The notes: generated from the letters alone by a model not told the origin. A stretch of DNA of 64,000 nucleotides from Colwellia sp. PAMC 21821 (GCF_002077175.1 NZ_CP014943.1:2170001-2234000), one strand, 5' to 3'; shown: positions 36,402 through 47,822, counted from the stretch's first letter. Numbers and translations: made by a program.

Positions 36402-36968
36402 ATGACAACAGAACATTCACTATTCCCTGTGCAAATGAACGCAAATTGGCAGGCGCCAGAAAGCGTTAAGCTTACGAATCGCTTACGCGATTGGTTGCTC
36501 GATCCTAGTTCATTAACCGCTCGTCTCAAGTCTCATAGTCAGCATTTTCGTGTGGAAGTCCTCGGGCAAAAAATTGAAGCTTGTAGCGCAGCTGAAGCTA
36601 ATACTGACATTATCACCGGTGAACAGGTATTAGTGAGAGAAGTGCTGCTGTACTGTGACGAAATTGCACAGGTATTTGCGCGAAGCTTATTACCGTTAAG
36701 TTCATTAACGGGTGCTCAACAGCAGTTAGCACATTTGGGTACGCAGTCTTTAGGGCAAGTATTGTTTAATCATCCCGACTTGCAGCGTAAAAAAATTGAA
36801 ATAGCTGCATTTGAACAAGACTCTAGTGTTGCTAACCTGGCTAGTTATTTAGCGCTTCAAACCAGTGAAGAAACATTATGGGGTCGTCGTTCGGTTTTTG
36901 TACTTGATAAAAAGCCGTTAATGGTGGCAGAAGTATTTTTACCAGGCGCCGTTGCATATCAAAAATAA
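36402..36968 (+). CDS. ubiC: Chorismate--pyruvate lyase
   Basis: 188 residues. UbiC makes 4-hydroxybenzoate and pyruvate from chorismate, the first committed step of ubiquinone synthesis. The family pattern is seen in REVLLYCDEIAQVFARSLLP and LWGRRSVFVL, whose arginines line the substrate pocket. It is followed after 12 bases by ubiA, so both are cotranscribed. A 17-bp palindrome lies just upstream. Confidence 0.9.
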   Translation: MTTEHSLFPVQMNANWQAPESVKLTNRLRDWLLDPSSLTARLKSHSQHFRVEVLGQKIEACSAAEANTDIITGEQVLVREVLLYCDEIAQVFARSLLPLSSLTGAQQQLAHLGTQSLGQVLFNHPDLQRKKIEIAAFEQDSSVANLASYLALQTSEETLWGRRSVFVLDKKPLMVAEVFLPGAVAYQK

Positions 36969-36980
36969 AAGGGTATTACA

Positions 36981-37841
36981 TTGAGTGAGTTTACGCAAAA
37001 GCTAACGGCGATAAAGCAAATTACCCGTATGGATAAACCTATAGGTACATATTTATTGCTTTGGCCCACTTACTGGGCATTGTGGATTGCCTCCGATGGT
37101 TGGCCGTCGTTGCATATGTTAGTGATATTTAGCTTAGGTGTGTTTTTTATGCGCAGTGCTGGCTGTGTTATTAATGATTATGCTGACCGCAAAGTTGATG
37201 GTGAGGTTAAGCGTACTCAAAATCGTCCGTTAGTTACAGGTGCGCTGTCGGGGAGTGAGGCTTTACAACTATTTGCTACCTTCCTTCTGCTTTCCTTTGC
37301 TTTAGTACTGACCTTAAGTGATTACACCATAATGCTTTCTGTTGTTGCTGTTTTCTTAGCAGCCAGTTATCCGTTTATGAAGCGAATTACGCATTTTCCC
37401 CAAGTGGTATTGGGAGCCGCGTTCAGTTGGGGGATGATCATGGCTTTTGCACAAGAGCAAGGGCAGATACCTAATGTGGCATGGCTATTGTTCTTTGCTA
37501 ACGTTATATGGACTGTCGCATACGACACTATGTATGCCATGGTCGATCGAGATGATGATTTAAGAATTGGTATTAAGTCAACCGCGGTTATTTTTGGTGA
37601 AAATGATAAACGCATTATTTTATTTTTGCAGTTAATGACCTTAGCATTATTATTTACCGTTGGTGATATTCTAGCCTTTGGCTGGCCGTATCAGCTGTCA
37701 CTTGTTATTGCTGCGGGTTTTTTCTGTTATCAACAAATATTAATTTCCGAACGTGATCGTGACCGTTGTTTTCAGGCATTTTTAAATAATCATTATGTCG
37801 GTTTAGTGGTATTTATTGGCGTGACGGTGGAATACTTATAA
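36981..37841 (+). CDS. ubiA: 4-hydroxybenzoate polyprenyltransferase
   Basis: 286 residues, about nine membrane helices. The two Asp-rich motifs that bind Mg and polyprenyl diphosphate are NDYADRKVDGEVKRT and DTMYAMVDRDDD. UbiA attaches the isoprenoid tail to 4-hydroxybenzoate made by UbiC. The start appears to be TTG at 36981 with GGG 6-9 bases upstream; the next ATG would delete the conserved opening. Convergent with fusA across a 436-base gap. Confidence 0.93.
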   Translation: MSEFTQKLTAIKQITRMDKPIGTYLLLWPTYWALWIASDGWPSLHMLVIFSLGVFFMRSAGCVINDYADRKVDGEVKRTQNRPLVTGALSGSEALQLFATFLLLSFALVLTLSDYTIMLSVVAVFLAASYPFMKRITHFPQVVLGAAFSWGMIMAFAQEQGQIPNVAWLLFFANVIWTVAYDTMYAMVDRDDDLRIGIKSTAVIFGENDKRIILFLQLMTLALLFTVGDILAFGWPYQLSLVIAAGFFCYQQILISERDRDRCFQAFLNNHYVGLVVFIGVTVEYL

Positions 37842-38229
37842 TAAAGGTCAACTCGTTTATCTTTATTAAGTTGATGTAAAAAAGCGTATATCGACGGTTA
37901 GCTCGCTCACTTCATCTTTAATTGTAGATTAACAGTCTGATCTGATATCTGATGAAAAGTCACCCGTTTACTATTGATATTTAAGACGAGTTTTTACAAT
38001 ACCCGAAAAAGGTGTCGGCTGCGTGGCATTTATTTTTAATCGTTATATAGCTATTATTACAACCCATCTTAGACCATTTTTTTAATTGTATGTGCTTTAA
38101 CGAAATGATCTAACTTATAGGTTTGTATTCCCTAGGTGAAGCTTCCATAAGTAGCACGGGATTATCATTTTGGCTATGCCATGCATTGCAACGGCAGACA
38201 AAAGACGTTTGGCGATTTTTAGGCAACAA
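37842..38229. other. Gene-free stretch after ubiA
   Basis: About 390 bases between the convergent ubiA and fusA. I see no RNA gene, repeat-end motif or ubiA terminator beyond AT-rich sequence; only the fusA terminator at its far end is clear. Confidence 0.4.
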
Positions 38230-38253
38230 AAAAGGATGCCGAAGCATCCTTTT
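38230..38253 (-). terminator. fusA terminator with UUCG loop
   Basis: AAAAGGATGC (38230-38239), CGAA, GCATCCTTTT (38244-38253). On the minus strand this reads as a 10-bp stem with a UUCG tetraloop followed by T-rich sequence. Confidence 0.9.
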
Positions 38254-38277
38254 ATAAAAATACTAAAAGTAAGGGAA

Positions 38278-40383
38278 TTACTTTTTAGCTTTAGCTTTAG
38301 CTGCTTGCATTTCTTTTACTTCAGCAATAACTGTTTCTGCTACGTTGTTTGGACATGGAGAGTAGTGAGAGAATTCCATAGAGAATTGACCACGACCTGA
38401 TGTCATTGTACGTAATGTTCCGATGTAACCGAACATTTCTGAAAGTGGTACATCAGCTTTAATACGAACACCTGAAACACCCGCCTCTTGACCAGCGATC
38501 ATGCCACGACGACGGTTTAAATCACCAATAACATCACCAACGTGATCATCAGGCGTAAACACATCAACTTTCATGATAGGTTCGATTAACTGAGCACCAG
38601 CTTTTGGAATTGACTGACGGAAAGCACCACGAGCAGCGAGTTCAAATGCAACAGCAGATGAATCGACAGCATGGAAACCACCATCGTATAATTCAACTTC
38701 AACGTCAAGTACAGGGAAACCAGCAAGAACACCAGTATCCATCATGCCTTTGAAGCCTTTTTCAATAGCTGGGAAGAATTCTTTTGGTACATTACCACCA
38801 ACAACTTTTGATGAGAATGTAAAACCAGAGTTTGGCTCACCTGGACGGATGATATAATCAATTTTACCAAATTGACCAGAACCACCAGATTGTTTCTTAT
38901 GCGTGTAGCTATCATCAATTTCTTGAGTAATAGTTTCACGATAAGCAACTTGTGGTTTACCAACAGCTAATTCAACACCGTAAGTACGCTTAAGAATATC
39001 TACTTTGATATCTAAGTGAAGCTCACCCATACCAGATAAGATTGTTTCACCTGAATCTATGTCAGTTTCAACTTGGAATGTTGGATCTTCAGCAACCATT
39101 TTACCGATAGCAATACCCATTTTTTCCGTTGAACCTTTATCTTTTGGTGTTACAGAGATAGAGATTACCGGCTTAGGGAATACCATAGCTTCTAGGATGA
39201 TTGGGTGTTTAGGATCACATAGAGTATGACCTGTTTGAACGTTACTCTTCATACCAACAATCGCGATGATATCACCGGCTTGTGCTGAAGTAAGTTCGTT
39301 ACGGTCATCGGCTTGCATTTCACACATACGGCCAACACGTTCAGTTTTACCTGTTGCAGCATTAAGAATCGTATCGCCTTTCTTCAATGTACCCGAGTAG
39401 ATACGTACGAAAGTTAAGGTACCAAAACGGTCATCAGTGATTTTAAATGCTAACGCTTTAAATGTTTCATCAGCAGAAACTATAGCGTACTCACCATTTG
39501 CATTACCTTCTTCATCAGTAAGAGGTTGTGGATCAACATCTGTAGGAGACGGTAAGTAATCAACAACGGCATCAAGTAATAATTGCATGCCTTTGTTTTT
39601 GAATGCAGAACCACAGTATGTTGGGAAGAACATGATGTCACGAGTACCTTTACGGATACAGGCTTTAATTTGTTCTTCAGTAGGTGTTAATTCACCTTCT
39701 AAGTAATCCATTAATAAATCTTCATCTGCTTCTAGTGCAGTTTCGATCATTTGCTCACGATACATAGCTGCATCATCAACCATATGAGCTGGAATATCTT
39801 CAACTGTGTAGTTTTCTGGAAGACCTGTTTCATCCCAGATGTAAGCTTTTTGAGTTAAAACGTCTACAACACCTACAAAATCATCTTCTTCACCAATTGG
39901 TAAAGTCATAATAAGTGGGTGAGCACCTAGTACTTTTTTAACTTGATCTGTTACACGGTAAAAGTTAGCACCTAAACGGTCTAATTTGTTAACGAAGATT
40001 AAACGAGATACTTTAGAGTCATTCGCATAGCGCCAGTTTGTTTCTGATTGTGGTTCAACACCACCAGAACCACAGAATACACCAATACCACCATCAAGTA
40101 CTTTAAGTGAACGGTAAACTTCAACGGTGAAATCAACGTGACCAGGAGTATCGATAACGTTGAAACGGTGATCTTTCCAAAAACAGCTTACCGCAGCAGA
40201 CTGTATGGTAATACCGCGCTCAGCTTCTTGTTCCATGAAGTCAGTTGTTGACTCACCGTCATGAACTTCACCTGTTTTATGGATCTGACCGGTTAATTTA
40301 AGGATACGTTCAGTTGTCGTTGTTTTACCAGCATCAACGTGAGCGAAGATACCAATATTTCTGTATTTAGCTAAATCTGCCAT
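38278..40383 (-). CDS. fusA: Elongation factor G, FusA2-type paralogue
   Basis: 701 residues. GTPase motifs G1 [11 protein letters not shown]3 DTPGH and G4 NKLD are intact, followed by domains II-V. The sequence, including [31 protein letters not shown] and the ending [22 protein letters not shown], is of the second EF-G type found in Vibrio and Shewanella outside the str operon. rpsL, rpsG and tuf are absent here; only rpsJ lies beyond the divergent gap. It drives ribosome translocation or ribosome recycling; division of labour with a presumed canonical FusA elsewhere is inference. Confidence 0.93.
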   Translation of the reverse strand: MADLAKYRNIGIFAHVDAGKTTTTERILKLTGQIHKTGEVHDGESTTDFMEQEAERGITIQSAAVSCFWKDHRFNVIDTPGHVDFTVEVYRSLKVLDGGIGVFCGSGGVEPQSETNWRYANDSKVSRLIFVNKLDRLGANFYRVTDQVKKVLGAHPLIMTLPIGEEDDFVGVVDVLTQKAYIWDETGLPENYTVEDIPAHMVDDAAMYREQMIETALEADEDLLMDYLEGELTPTEEQIKACIRKGTRDIMFFPTYCGSAFKNKGMQLLLDAVVDYLPSPTDVDPQPLTDEEGNANGEYAIVSADETFKALAFKITDDRFGTLTFVRIYSGTLKKGDTILNAATGKTERVGRMCEMQADDRNELTSAQAGDIIAIVGMKSNVQTGHTLCDPKHPIILEAMVFPKPVISISVTPKDKGSTEKMGIAIGKMVAEDPTFQVETDIDSGETILSGMGELHLDIKVDILKRTYGVELAVGKPQVAYRETITQEIDDSYTHKKQSGGSGQFGKIDYIIRPGEPNSGFTFSSKVVGGNVPKEFFPAIEKGFKGMMDTGVLAGFPVLDVEVELYDGGFHAVDSSAVAFELAARGAFRQSIPKAGAQLIEPIMKVDVFTPDDHVGDVIGDLNRRRGMIAGQEAGVSGVRIKADVPLSEMFGYIGTLRTMTSGRGQFSMEFSHYSPCPNNVAETVIAEVKEMQAAKAKAKK

Positions 40384-40429
40384 TACGTTACTCTATTTAT
40401 GAAAATGAATTGTTGAAAATTTGCGCGCG

Positions 40430-40438
40430 AGTATAACA
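40430..40438 (-). promoter_or_regulatory. Extended -10 of fusA
   Basis: On the minus strand the bases read TGT-TATACT, an extended -10, 47 bases before the fusA ATG. A clear -35 is not visible. Confidence 0.4.
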
Positions 40439-40747
40439 TTACTTAACTAAAATCGACATAAAAAATTTTTAAGTTTGTAAATTTTAACTAAACAAGGTGT
40501 CTAATTAAGGTTCAGATATCTGTTTTGTCATTTATAGTTAAATATGCCTAAAACATGAAATGTTTCTCTGCTTATATATAGGTATTTTTTTATAGGTATT
40601 TTCTGCTTATATATAGGCAGTAAAGTCGACCTTCAAACTAAGTTGTAAAACAGACAATAATTAATGAATATAAAGTTAATTAAGCCGCTATTTATAACGA
40701 TGCTCTAACACCAAATGCAAACCATAATAAAACCTTAAAATAAACAG

Positions 40748-40775
40748 TTGAAATTACCGCCAGTCTCTGTATAAT
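40748..40775 (+). promoter_or_regulatory. S10 operon promoter
   Basis: TTGAAA (40748-40753), 16-bp spacer, TATAAT (40770-40775). Near-consensus, 180 bases before rpsJ, and the only strong promoter in the 573-base gap. Upstream of it, CTGCTTATATATAGG occurs twice (40568 and 40603). Confidence 0.7.
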
Positions 40776-40781
40776 TCGCCT

Positions 40782-41268
<487 letters not shown>

Positions 41269-41281
41269 TAGGAGTTTTAAC

Positions 41282-41920
41282 ATGACTATAGGTCTAGTTG
41301 GACGTAAAGTGGGTATGACTCGCATCTTCTCTGAAGATGGCGTATCTACTCCTGTAACCGTCCTAGAAGTTGAAGCGAACCGTGTTGCTCAGGTTAAAAC
41401 TGTTGACAACGATGGTTATTCAGCGCTTCAAGTTACTACGGGAAGCAAAAAAGCTAACCGTGTTAACAAGCCAACAGCCGGTCACTTTGCGAAAGCTGGT
41501 ATCGAAGCAGGTCGCGGCCTGTGGGAATTCCGCTTAAATGCGAATGAAGGCGAAGGTCTTGTAACTGGCAGTGAAATCACTGTTGAGTTATTTAACGACA
41601 CGAAATTAGTAGATGTAACTGGCACCTCAAAAGGTAAAGGTTTCCAAGGTGGTATTAAGCGTTGGAATTTCTCAATGCAAGATGCAACTCATGGTAACTC
41701 ACTATCTCACCGTTCAAACGGTTCGATAGGTATGTGTCAAACACCAGGTCGTGTTTTCAAAGGCAAAAAAATGTCTGGTCACATGGGTGCTGCGAAAGTA
41801 ACTACGCAAAACCTTGAATTGGTTCGTGTTGATGCAGAACGTAACTTGCTCCTTATTAAAGGTGCGGTTCCGGGTGCAATCAACGGTAGCGTAATCATCA
41901 AACCAGCTGTTAAAGCCTAG
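41282..41920 (+). CDS. rplC: 50S ribosomal protein L3
   Basis: 212 residues from ATG 41282, 17 codons inside a longer open frame; AGGAG lies upstream and [16 protein letters not shown] is the standard N-terminus. The long loop [18 protein letters not shown] reaches towards the peptidyl-transferase centre, and its glutamine is the site methylated by PrmB in relatives. rplD follows. Confidence 0.97.
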   Translation: MTIGLVGRKVGMTRIFSEDGVSTPVTVLEVEANRVAQVKTVDNDGYSALQVTTGSKKANRVNKPTAGHFAKAGIEAGRGLWEFRLNANEGEGLVTGSEITVELFNDTKLVDVTGTSKGKGFQGGIKRWNFSMQDATHGNSLSHRSNGSIGMCQTPGRVFKGKKMSGHMGAAKVTTQNLELVRVDAERNLLLIKGAVPGAINGSVIIKPAVKA

Positions 41921-41935
41921 TCCAGGAGATTTGTG

Positions 41936-42541
41936 ATGGAATTAGCATTAAAAGACGCTTCAGGCGCTCTTGAAGTTTCTGAAACAACTTTTGGACTTGA
42001 GTTTAATGAAGCTCTTGTACACCAAGTAGTAGTTGCTTACGCAGCTGGTGCTCGTGCTGGTACTCGTGCTCAGAAGACTCGTTCAGAAGTTAGTGGCGGT
42101 GGCGCAAAACCATGGCGTCAAAAAGGTACTGGCCGTGCACGTGCTGGTACTAGTCGTGGTCCAATCTGGCGTACAGGTGGCGTAACATTCGCTGCTAAGC
42201 CACAGGATCACAGCCAAAAAGTTAACCGTAAAATGTACCGTGGTGCGATTAAAAGTATCCTTTCTGAGTTAGTTCGTCAAGAACGCTTAGTCGTGGTAGA
42301 AAATTTTGCAGTTGAAACACCAAAAACTAAAGAATTAGTAGCTAAACTAAACGCTTTGGAGTTAAAAGACGTATTAATCGTTACTCCAGAAGTTGATGAG
42401 AACTTGTTCTTATCTGCACGCAACTTATATAAAGTTGACGTTCGTGATGTAGACGGTATTGACCCAGTTAGTTTAGTTGGTTTCGAAAAAGTTTTGATGA
42501 CTGCATCTGCAGTTAAGCAACTTGAGGAGATGTTAGGATGA
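41936..42541 (+). CDS. rplD: 50S ribosomal protein L4
   Basis: 201 residues starting at ATG 41936, seven bases after AGGAG; a GTG one codon upstream is less likely. The extended tunnel loop ([20 protein letters not shown] region) is present. L4 lines the exit tunnel and regulates its own operon through the leader. Its stop overlaps the rplW ATG as ATGA. Confidence 0.97.
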   Translation: MELALKDASGALEVSETTFGLEFNEALVHQVVVAYAAGARAGTRAQKTRSEVSGGGAKPWRQKGTGRARAGTSRGPIWRTGGVTFAAKPQDHSQKVNRKMYRGAIKSILSELVRQERLVVVENFAVETPKTKELVAKLNALELKDVLIVTPEVDENLFLSARNLYKVDVRDVDGIDPVSLVGFEKVLMTASAVKQLEEMLG

Positions 42542-42840
42542 TAAACGAAGAACGTTTACTGAAGGTGCTTTTAGCACCAAACATTTCTGAGAAAAGCACA
42601 ATGGCGGCTGAAGCAAACAACACAGTTGTTTTCAAAGTTGTTACTACTGCTACTAAAGCTGAAATCAAAGCTGCTGTTGAGAAACTTTTCGAAGTTTCAG
42701 TTGATGGTGTTCGCACATTAAATGTCAAAGGTAAAGTTAAACGTACTGGTGCTCGTTTTGGTCGCAGAAGCGATTGGAAAAAAGCATACGTTACACTTGC
42801 TGAAGGCAGCGACATCGACTTCGTCGGCGCGGAATCATAG
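42538..42840 (+). CDS. rplW: 50S ribosomal protein L23
   Basis: 100 residues, full length, with the tunnel-exit loop region [16 protein letters not shown]23 is the docking site for trigger factor and SRP at the tunnel exit. Four bases of overlap with rplD mean translation is coupled. rplB starts 12 bases after. Confidence 0.97.
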   Translation: MINEERLLKVLLAPNISEKSTMAAEANNTVVFKVVTTATKAEIKAAVEKLFEVSVDGVRTLNVKGKVKRTGARFGRRSDWKKAYVTLAEGSDIDFVGAES

Positions 42841-42852
42841 GAGTTTACGAAA

Positions 42853-43677
42853 ATGGCTATAGTTAAATGTAAACCTACTTCTCCGGGTCGTCGCCACGTT
42901 GTTAAAGTGGTCAACACGGAGTTGCATAAAGGTAAGCCTTACGCACCATTATTAGACACTAAGTCTAAGTCTGGTGGTCGTAACAATAATGGTCGCATTA
43001 CTGTTCGTCACATTGGTGGTGGACATAAGCAGCATTACCGTATTGTCGACTTTAAGCGTAATAAAGATGGTATCCCTGCCAAAGTAGAACGTTTGGAATA
43101 TGATCCAAACCGTAGTGCAAACATTGCACTAGTACTTTACGCAGATGGTGAACGTCGTTACATCTTAGCCCCTAAAGGCTTAAAAGCTGGAGATTCAATC
43201 CAGTCTGGTGTCGATGCTCCTATTAAAGCGGGTAACACTTTACCACTTCGCAACACGCCATTAGGTAGTGTTGTACACGCAATCGAACTTAAGCCAGGTA
43301 AAGGTGCTCAAATCGCACGTGCTGCTGGTACTTATGCTCAGTTAGTTGCGAAAGACGGTGCTTATGTCACTTTACGTCTTCGTTCTGGCGAAATGCGTAA
43401 AATTGAGTCAGATTGTCGTGCTACTTTAGGTGAAATCGGCAACGCTGAACACATGCTTCGCTCTTTGGGTAAAGCTGGTGCTTCACGCTGGCGTGGTGTT
43501 CGCCCAACTGTTCGTGGTGTTGCCATGAACCCAGTTGACCATCCACACGGTGGTGGTGAAGGTAAAACATCAGGCGGTCGTCACCCGGTATCACCTTGGG
43601 GTGTACCAACTAAAGGTTACAAGACTCGTTCTAACAAGCGTACCGATAAATTTATCGTACGTCGTCGTACTAAGTAA
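42853..43677 (+). CDS. rplB: 50S ribosomal protein L2
   Basis: 274 residues. The C-terminal stretch [20 protein letters not shown] carries the conserved histidine important for subunit association and peptidyl transfer; the N-terminal OB-like and central SH3-like RNA-binding domains are intact. rpsS follows after 28 bases. Confidence 0.98.
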   Translation: MAIVKCKPTSPGRRHVVKVVNTELHKGKPYAPLLDTKSKSGGRNNNGRITVRHIGGGHKQHYRIVDFKRNKDGIPAKVERLEYDPNRSANIALVLYADGERRYILAPKGLKAGDSIQSGVDAPIKAGNTLPLRNTPLGSVVHAIELKPGKGAQIARAAGTYAQLVAKDGAYVTLRLRSGEMRKIESDCRATLGEIGNAEHMLRSLGKAGASRWRGVRPTVRGVAMNPVDHPHGGGEGKTSGGRHPVSPWGVPTKGYKTRSNKRTDKFIVRRRTK

Positions 43678-43705
43678 TAGTACTTATTAAATAAGAGGAA
43701 TCACC

Positions 43706-43981
43706 ATGCCACGTTCTCTCAAGAAAGGTCCATTTATTGACCTACACTTGTTGACGAAGGTAGAGACAGCGGTGGAAAGCGGGAATAAAAAGCCAATTAA
43801 GACTTGGTCCCGTCGTTCAATGATCATCCCTACGATGATCGGATTGACCATTGCCGTCCATAATGGCCGTCAACACGTACCTGTATTTGTAACTGATGAA
43901 ATGATCGGACACAAATTAGGTGAATTTGCACCAACTCGTACTTACCGTGGCCATGTCGCGGATAAGAAAGCGAAGAGATAG
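43706..43981 (+). CDS. rpsS: 30S ribosomal protein S19
   Basis: 91 residues, [15 protein letters not shown] start and [15 protein letters not shown] near the end, typical of S19, which sits in the 30S head next to S13 and contacts A-site tRNA. AGAGGA precedes ATG. rplV follows after 10 bases. Confidence 0.97.
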   Translation: MPRSLKKGPFIDLHLLTKVETAVESGNKKPIKTWSRRSMIIPTMIGLTIAVHNGRQHVPVFVTDEMIGHKLGEFAPTRTYRGHVADKKAKR

Positions 43982-43991
43982 GGGAAATAAG

Positions 43992-44324
43992 ATGGAAGCT
44001 ATTGCTACACATAAATTTGCCCGTGGCTCTGCACAAAAAGCACGTTTAGTTGTGGATCAAATCCGCGGCTTGCATGTTGAAAAAGCACTTGAAATCTTAA
44101 CATTTAGCAATAAATCTGCTGCTGTTTTGGTTAAAAAAGTACTTGATTCAGCTATTGCTAATGCAGAACACAATGAAGGTGCAGACATTGATGAGCTTAT
44201 CGTTAAAACTATTATGGTTGACGATGGCCCAACAATGAAACGTATTAAGCCTCGTGCGAAAGGTCGCGCGGATAGAATCCTTAAGCGTACAAGTCACATT
44301 ACTGTGATTGTATCTGATAACTAG
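43992..44324 (+). CDS. rplV: 50S ribosomal protein L22
   Basis: 110 residues from ATG 43992, where [20 protein letters not shown] is the family N-terminus; earlier in-frame ATGs lie inside rpsS. The beta hairpin [15 protein letters not shown] lines the exit tunnel, where macrolide-resistance changes occur in other species; no unusual change is evident. Confidence 0.97.
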   Translation: MEAIATHKFARGSAQKARLVVDQIRGLHVEKALEILTFSNKSAAVLVKKVLDSAIANAEHNEGADIDELIVKTIMVDDGPTMKRIKPRAKGRADRILKRTSHITVIVSDN

Positions 44325-44335
44325 GAGATATTAGA

Positions 44336-45034
44336 ATGGGTCAAAAAGTCCATCCAAATGGTATTCGCTTAGGTATCACGAAACCTTTCGCGTCTACTTG
44401 GTTTGCAAGTAACAAAGATTTCGCAGCTAATTTACACGGTGACCATTTGGTTCGTGAATATTTAACTGAAAAGCTTAAGCGTGCTTCATTATCAAAAATT
44501 GTAATTGAACGTCCAGCTAAATCTATCCGCGTTACAATCCACACGGCTCGTCCGGGTGTTGTAATCGGTAAGAAAGGCGAAGATGTTGAGAAACTACGTT
44601 TAGCGGTTTCTAAAATTGCTGGTGTTCCTGCTCAAATCAACATTGCTGAAGTGCGTAAACCAGAAATGGATTCGCAGCTTGTTGCTGACAGTATTGCTAG
44701 TCAATTAGAACGCCGTGTAATGTTCCGTCGTGCGATGAAACGTGCTGTACAAAATGCTATGCGTCTAGGCGCAAAAGGTATTAAAGTACAAGTAAGTGGT
44801 CGTTTAGGCGGTGCAGATATTGCACGAGCTGAATGGTATCGTGAAGGTCGTGTTCCATTACACACTTTACGAGCTGACATTGATTACTCAATTGCGCGTG
44901 CTGATACCACTTACGGTGTTATCGGTATTAAAGTATGGATCTTTAAAGGCGAAGTAATTGGCAACATGCCATTACAAGCAGAGCAACCAGCTGCTAAGCC
45001 TAAAAGAAAACCTAACCGCAAGACCAGTAAGTAG
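44336..45034 (+). CDS. rpsC: 30S ribosomal protein S3
   Basis: 232 residues. The KH domain is marked by [14 protein letters not shown], and the Arg/Lys-rich region [20 protein letters not shown] contributes to mRNA entry and helicase activity. A basic C-terminal tail ends RKPNRKTSK. rplP follows after 11 bases. Confidence 0.98.
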   Translation: MGQKVHPNGIRLGITKPFASTWFASNKDFAANLHGDHLVREYLTEKLKRASLSKIVIERPAKSIRVTIHTARPGVVIGKKGEDVEKLRLAVSKIAGVPAQINIAEVRKPEMDSQLVADSIASQLERRVMFRRAMKRAVQNAMRLGAKGIKVQVSGRLGGADIARAEWYREGRVPLHTLRADIDYSIARADTTYGVIGIKVWIFKGEVIGNMPLQAEQPAAKPKRKPNRKTSK

Positions 45035-45045
45035 GGGAATAAGTA

Positions 45046-45459
45046 ATGTTACAACCAAAACGTACTAAGTTCCGTAAGCAATTTAAAATGCGTAACCGCG
45101 GTCTTGCACAAGTAGGTAGTTCAGTAAGCTTCGGTACTTTCGGGTTAAAATCAATGGAACGTGGTCGTATGACTGCGCGTCAAATTGAAGCGGCTCGTCG
45201 AGCAATGACTCGTCACGTGAAGCGTCAAGGTAAAATCTGGATCCGTGTATTCCCTGATAAGCCAATTACTAAAAAACCTCTTGAGGTTCGTATGGGTAAA
45301 GGTAAAGGTTCAGTGGAATATTGGGTATGCCAAATTCTTCCTGGTCGTGTTCTTTATGAAATGGAAGGTGTTTCGGAAGAGATTGCACGCGAAGCGTTTG
45401 CTTTAGCGGCAGCCAAACTTCCGTTCAAAACAACTTTCGTAACTAGAACGGTGATGTAA
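45046..45459 (+). CDS. rplP: 50S ribosomal protein L16
   Basis: 137 residues. The arginine of [13 protein letters not shown] is in the region hydroxylated by the YcfD/RoxA oxygenase in relatives. L16 helps place A-site tRNA. The stop TAA shares its last A with the rpmC ATG (TAATG), so translation is coupled. Confidence 0.97.
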   Translation: MLQPKRTKFRKQFKMRNRGLAQVGSSVSFGTFGLKSMERGRMTARQIEAARRAMTRHVKRQGKIWIRVFPDKPITKKPLEVRMGKGKGSVEYWVCQILPGRVLYEMEGVSEEIAREAFALAAAKLPFKTTFVTRTVM

Positions 45460-45650
45460 TGAAAGCTAGTGAATTGAAAGAAAAAAGCATTGAAGAGCTA
45501 AACGCTGAATTGCTTGAGTTGTTACGCGAACAGTTTAACTATCGCATGCAAGCAAGCACAGGCCAATTAGCACAAACTCATTTGCTAAGAACTGTACGCC
45601 GTAATATCGCGCGTGTGAAGACTATCATAACTGAGAAGGCAGGTAAGTAA
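45459..45650 (+). CDS. rpmC: 50S ribosomal protein L29
   Basis: 63 residues, two long helices ([20 protein letters not shown], then [16 protein letters not shown]), the standard L29 shape at the tunnel exit. One-base overlaps on both sides (rplP and rpsQ) couple three genes. Confidence 0.97.
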   Translation: MKASELKEKSIEELNAELLELLREQFNYRMQASTGQLAQTHLLRTVRRNIARVKTIITEKAGK

Positions 45651-45901
45651 TGAGCGAAGCAAAAATTCGTACACTACAAGGTCGTGTCGTCAGTGACAAA
45701 ATGGATAAGTCTATCACTGTCCTGATCGAACGACGTGTTAAACACCCAATGTACGGTAAGTACATGACGCGTTCAACTAAGTTGAAAGCGCATGATGAAA
45801 CTAACCAATGTGCACCTGGTGATTTAGTAAGTATCCGTGAATGTGCACCAATTTCTAAGTCTAAATCTTGGACATTGGTAAGCGTATTAGAAAAAGCTTA
45901 A
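45650..45901 (+). CDS. rpsQ: 30S ribosomal protein S17
   Basis: 83 residues, OB fold with [20 protein letters not shown] and KLKAHDE motifs typical of S17, an early 16S rRNA binder. Last gene of the S10 operon here: a strong terminator follows, so the spc operon is not simply read through. Confidence 0.97.
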   Translation: MSEAKIRTLQGRVVSDKMDKSITVLIERRVKHPMYGKYMTRSTKLKAHDETNQCAPGDLVSIRECAPISKSKSWTLVSVLEKA

Positions 45902-45931
45902 TCGCTTAATCTAAATTACGATACTACTTTG

Positions 45932-45963
45932 AAAAGGCTCTGCTTCGGCAGGGCCTTTTTTAT
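45932..45963 (+). terminator. Terminator after rpsQ with UUCG loop
   Basis: AAAAGGCTCTGC (45932-45943), UUCG, GCAGGGCCTTTT (45948-45959) then T's. Twelve-base stem with one G-U pair; separates the S10 and spc operons. Confidence 0.92.
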
Positions 45964-46146
45964 GTCCGCAACAAAATAAATTCACGCTAGTTCTATACCT
46001 TATATAAGGTTAATTTTGCATTGATATTAAATAGGGAAATCGCGCTAAGATAACCGTCCGATATAGATTGCTTGTTTATTGACCATCCAGTTTCTAGTGA
46101 AGTGGTTATTTTTTAGCTAAATAAAGTATCACTTTTAAATGACTGG

Positions 46147-46155
46147 TGTTATAAT
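46147..46155 (+). promoter_or_regulatory. spc operon promoter (extended -10)
   Basis: TGT-TATAAT, a textbook extended -10, 104 bases before rplN, with no clear -35. The rest of the 357-base gap holds the S10 terminator and an unstructured leader. Confidence 0.6.
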
Positions 46156-46258
46156 CTCGCGCCCGCTCGTTGTGAGGGGGATTTAGAAGGCAGTGACGGG
46201 TCAAATTTCTGGCCTTGAATTTAATCTTTTATAAGATAATTTAGCGGAGACATATTAA

Positions 46259-46627
46259 ATGATCCAAATGCAATCACAACTGAACGTAGCTGATAACAGC
46301 GGCGCTCGACGTGTACAATGTATAAAGGTTCTTGGTGGTTCGCACCGTCGCTACGCACGCATTGGTGACATCATTAAAATTGCAGTGAAGGAATCAAATC
46401 CTCGCGGCAAAGTTAAAAAAGGTGATGTCCTTACTGCAGTAGTGGTGCGCACTAAGAAAGGTGTTCGTCGTTCAGATGGTTCTACCATCCGTTTCGATGA
46501 AAATGCGGCTGTAATGTTAAATGCTAACTTACAACCAATTGGTACTCGTATTTTCGGTCCTGTGACTCGTGAACTTCGTAATGAAAAATTCATGAAAATT
46601 GTTTCACTTGCACCAGAAGTACTATAA
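46259..46627 (+). CDS. rplN: 50S ribosomal protein L14
   Basis: 122 residues. [20 protein letters not shown] opening and [18 protein letters not shown] match L14, which bridges the subunits and contacts 16S helix 14. First gene of the spc operon. rplX follows after 12 bases. Confidence 0.98.
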   Translation: MIQMQSQLNVADNSGARRVQCIKVLGGSHRRYARIGDIIKIAVKESNPRGKVKKGDVLTAVVVRTKKGVRRSDGSTIRFDENAAVMLNANLQPIGTRIFGPVTRELRNEKFMKIVSLAPEVL

Positions 46628-46639
46628 GGAGTCACGATA

Positions 46640-46954
46640 ATGGCATCTAAGATTCGTCGTGATGATGAAGTAATCGTACTTGCAGGCAAAGACAAGGGCA
46701 AAACTGGTAAAGTTACCAAAGTTCTTGTTGAAGACAGCAAAGTATTTGTTGAAGGTATTAACTTAATCAAGAAGCACACTAAGCCTGTACCACAGTTACA
46801 GCAGCCTGGTGGGATTGTTGAAAAAGAAGCACCTTTAAATGTATCCAACGTTGCGATTGTTAACCCAGCTACTGGCAAAGCAGATCGTGTTGGTTTTAGA
46901 GATGAAGACGGCAAAAAAGTTCGTTTCTTCAAATCTAACAACGAATTAATTTAA
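46640..46954 (+). CDS. rplX: 50S ribosomal protein L24
   Basis: 104 residues. The KOW motif is [18 protein letters not shown] near residues 11-28. L24 starts 50S assembly. rplE follows after 12 bases. Confidence 0.98.
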   Translation: MASKIRRDDEVIVLAGKDKGKTGKVTKVLVEDSKVFVEGINLIKKHTKPVPQLQQPGGIVEKEAPLNVSNVAIVNPATGKADRVGFRDEDGKKVRFFKSNNELI

Positions 46955-46966
46955 TTGGAGTAAACG

Positions 46967-47512
46967 ATGGCGAAACTGCATGATTTTTACAAAGATACAA
47001 TTGTAGCCGAATTGCAAAAGCAATTTGACTATAAAAGTGTCATGCAAGTCCCTCGGATTGAAAAGATCACCCTTAACATGGGTGTTGGTGAAGCTATTGC
47101 TGATAAAAAAGTACTAGAGCACGCCACAAATGATCTTACTGCAATCTCAGGTCAAAAACCTGTCACGACAGTAGCACGCAAATCAGTTGCGGGCTTCAAA
47201 ATTCGTGAAGGCTACCCTATTGGCACAAAAGTAACTCTACGTGGCGAACGTATGTGGGAATTTTTAGAGCGTTTAATCTCTATTTCTATTCCTCGTATCC
47301 GTGATTTCCGTGGCTTGAATCCTAAGTCATTCGATGGTCGTGGTAACTACAGCATGGGCGTACGTGAGCAAATCATTTTCCCTGAAATCGAGTACGATAA
47401 AATCGATAAAATTCGCGGAATGGATATCACTATCACTACAAGTGCGAAGGACAACGAAGAAGGCCATGCATTATTGGCTGCCTTTAACTTCCCATTTAAG
47501 AAGAAGGTGTAG
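46967..47512 (+). CDS. rplE: 50S ribosomal protein L5
   Basis: 181 residues. [16 protein letters not shown] and [17 protein letters not shown] are the core motifs. L5 binds 5S rRNA and contacts P-site tRNA through its loop. In Escherichia coli S8 represses the spc operon near the rplE start; equivalent RNA could not be confirmed here. rpsN follows after 4 bases. Confidence 0.98.
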   Translation: MAKLHDFYKDTIVAELQKQFDYKSVMQVPRIEKITLNMGVGEAIADKKVLEHATNDLTAISGQKPVTTVARKSVAGFKIREGYPIGTKVTLRGERMWEFLERLISISIPRIRDFRGLNPKSFDGRGNYSMGVREQIIFPEIEYDKIDKIRGMDITITTSAKDNEEGHALLAAFNFPFKKKV

Positions 47513-47516
47513 AGTT

Positions 47517-47822
47517 ATGGCTAAAACGTCAATGAAAGCTCGTGAAGCTAAAAGAACCAAGTTAGTTGCACAATATGCTGAAAAGCGTAGTGCACTAAAA
47601 GCTATCATCTCTGGTGTTGATTCTTCTGAAGAAGAACGTTGGGATGCAGTATTGAAACTTCAAAGTTTACCTCGTGATTCGAGCAGTAGTCGTCAACGTA
47701 ACCGTTGTAACATTACTGGCCGTCCGCATGGTTTCTTACGTAAATTCGGTTTAAGCCGTATTAAATTACGTGAAACTATGATGCGCGGTGAAGTTCCAGG
47801 TCTTAAGAAAGCTAGTTGGTAA
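47517..47822 (+). CDS. rpsN: 30S ribosomal protein S14
   Basis: 101 residues from ATG 47517; a longer open frame begins inside rplE but in another reading phase of that gene, so it is not used. The long form without a CxxC pair (only one cysteine, [11 protein letters not shown]) is zinc-independent. AAGGTG lies upstream of ATG. Confidence 0.97.
   Translation: MAKTSMKAREAKRTKLVAQYAEKRSALKAIISGVDSSEEERWDAVLKLQSLPRDSSSSRQRNRCNITGRPHGFLRKFGLSRIKLRETMMRGEVPGLKKASW

Noticed and set aside
38278..40383. Tetracycline-resistance ribosome-protection protein
   Set aside because: Sequence and all motifs fit EF-G of the FusA2 type, not TetM/TetO.
40568..40617. Direct repeat CTGCTTATATATAGG (two copies) as CRISPR or iterons
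   Set aside because: Only two copies, 35 bases apart, AT-rich and no adjoining cas or replication genes; chance or local duplication is more likely.
47334..47516. Long open frame upstream of rpsN
   Set aside because: It is out of frame with rplE and has no homology; the S14 start at 47517 has its own ribosome-binding site.
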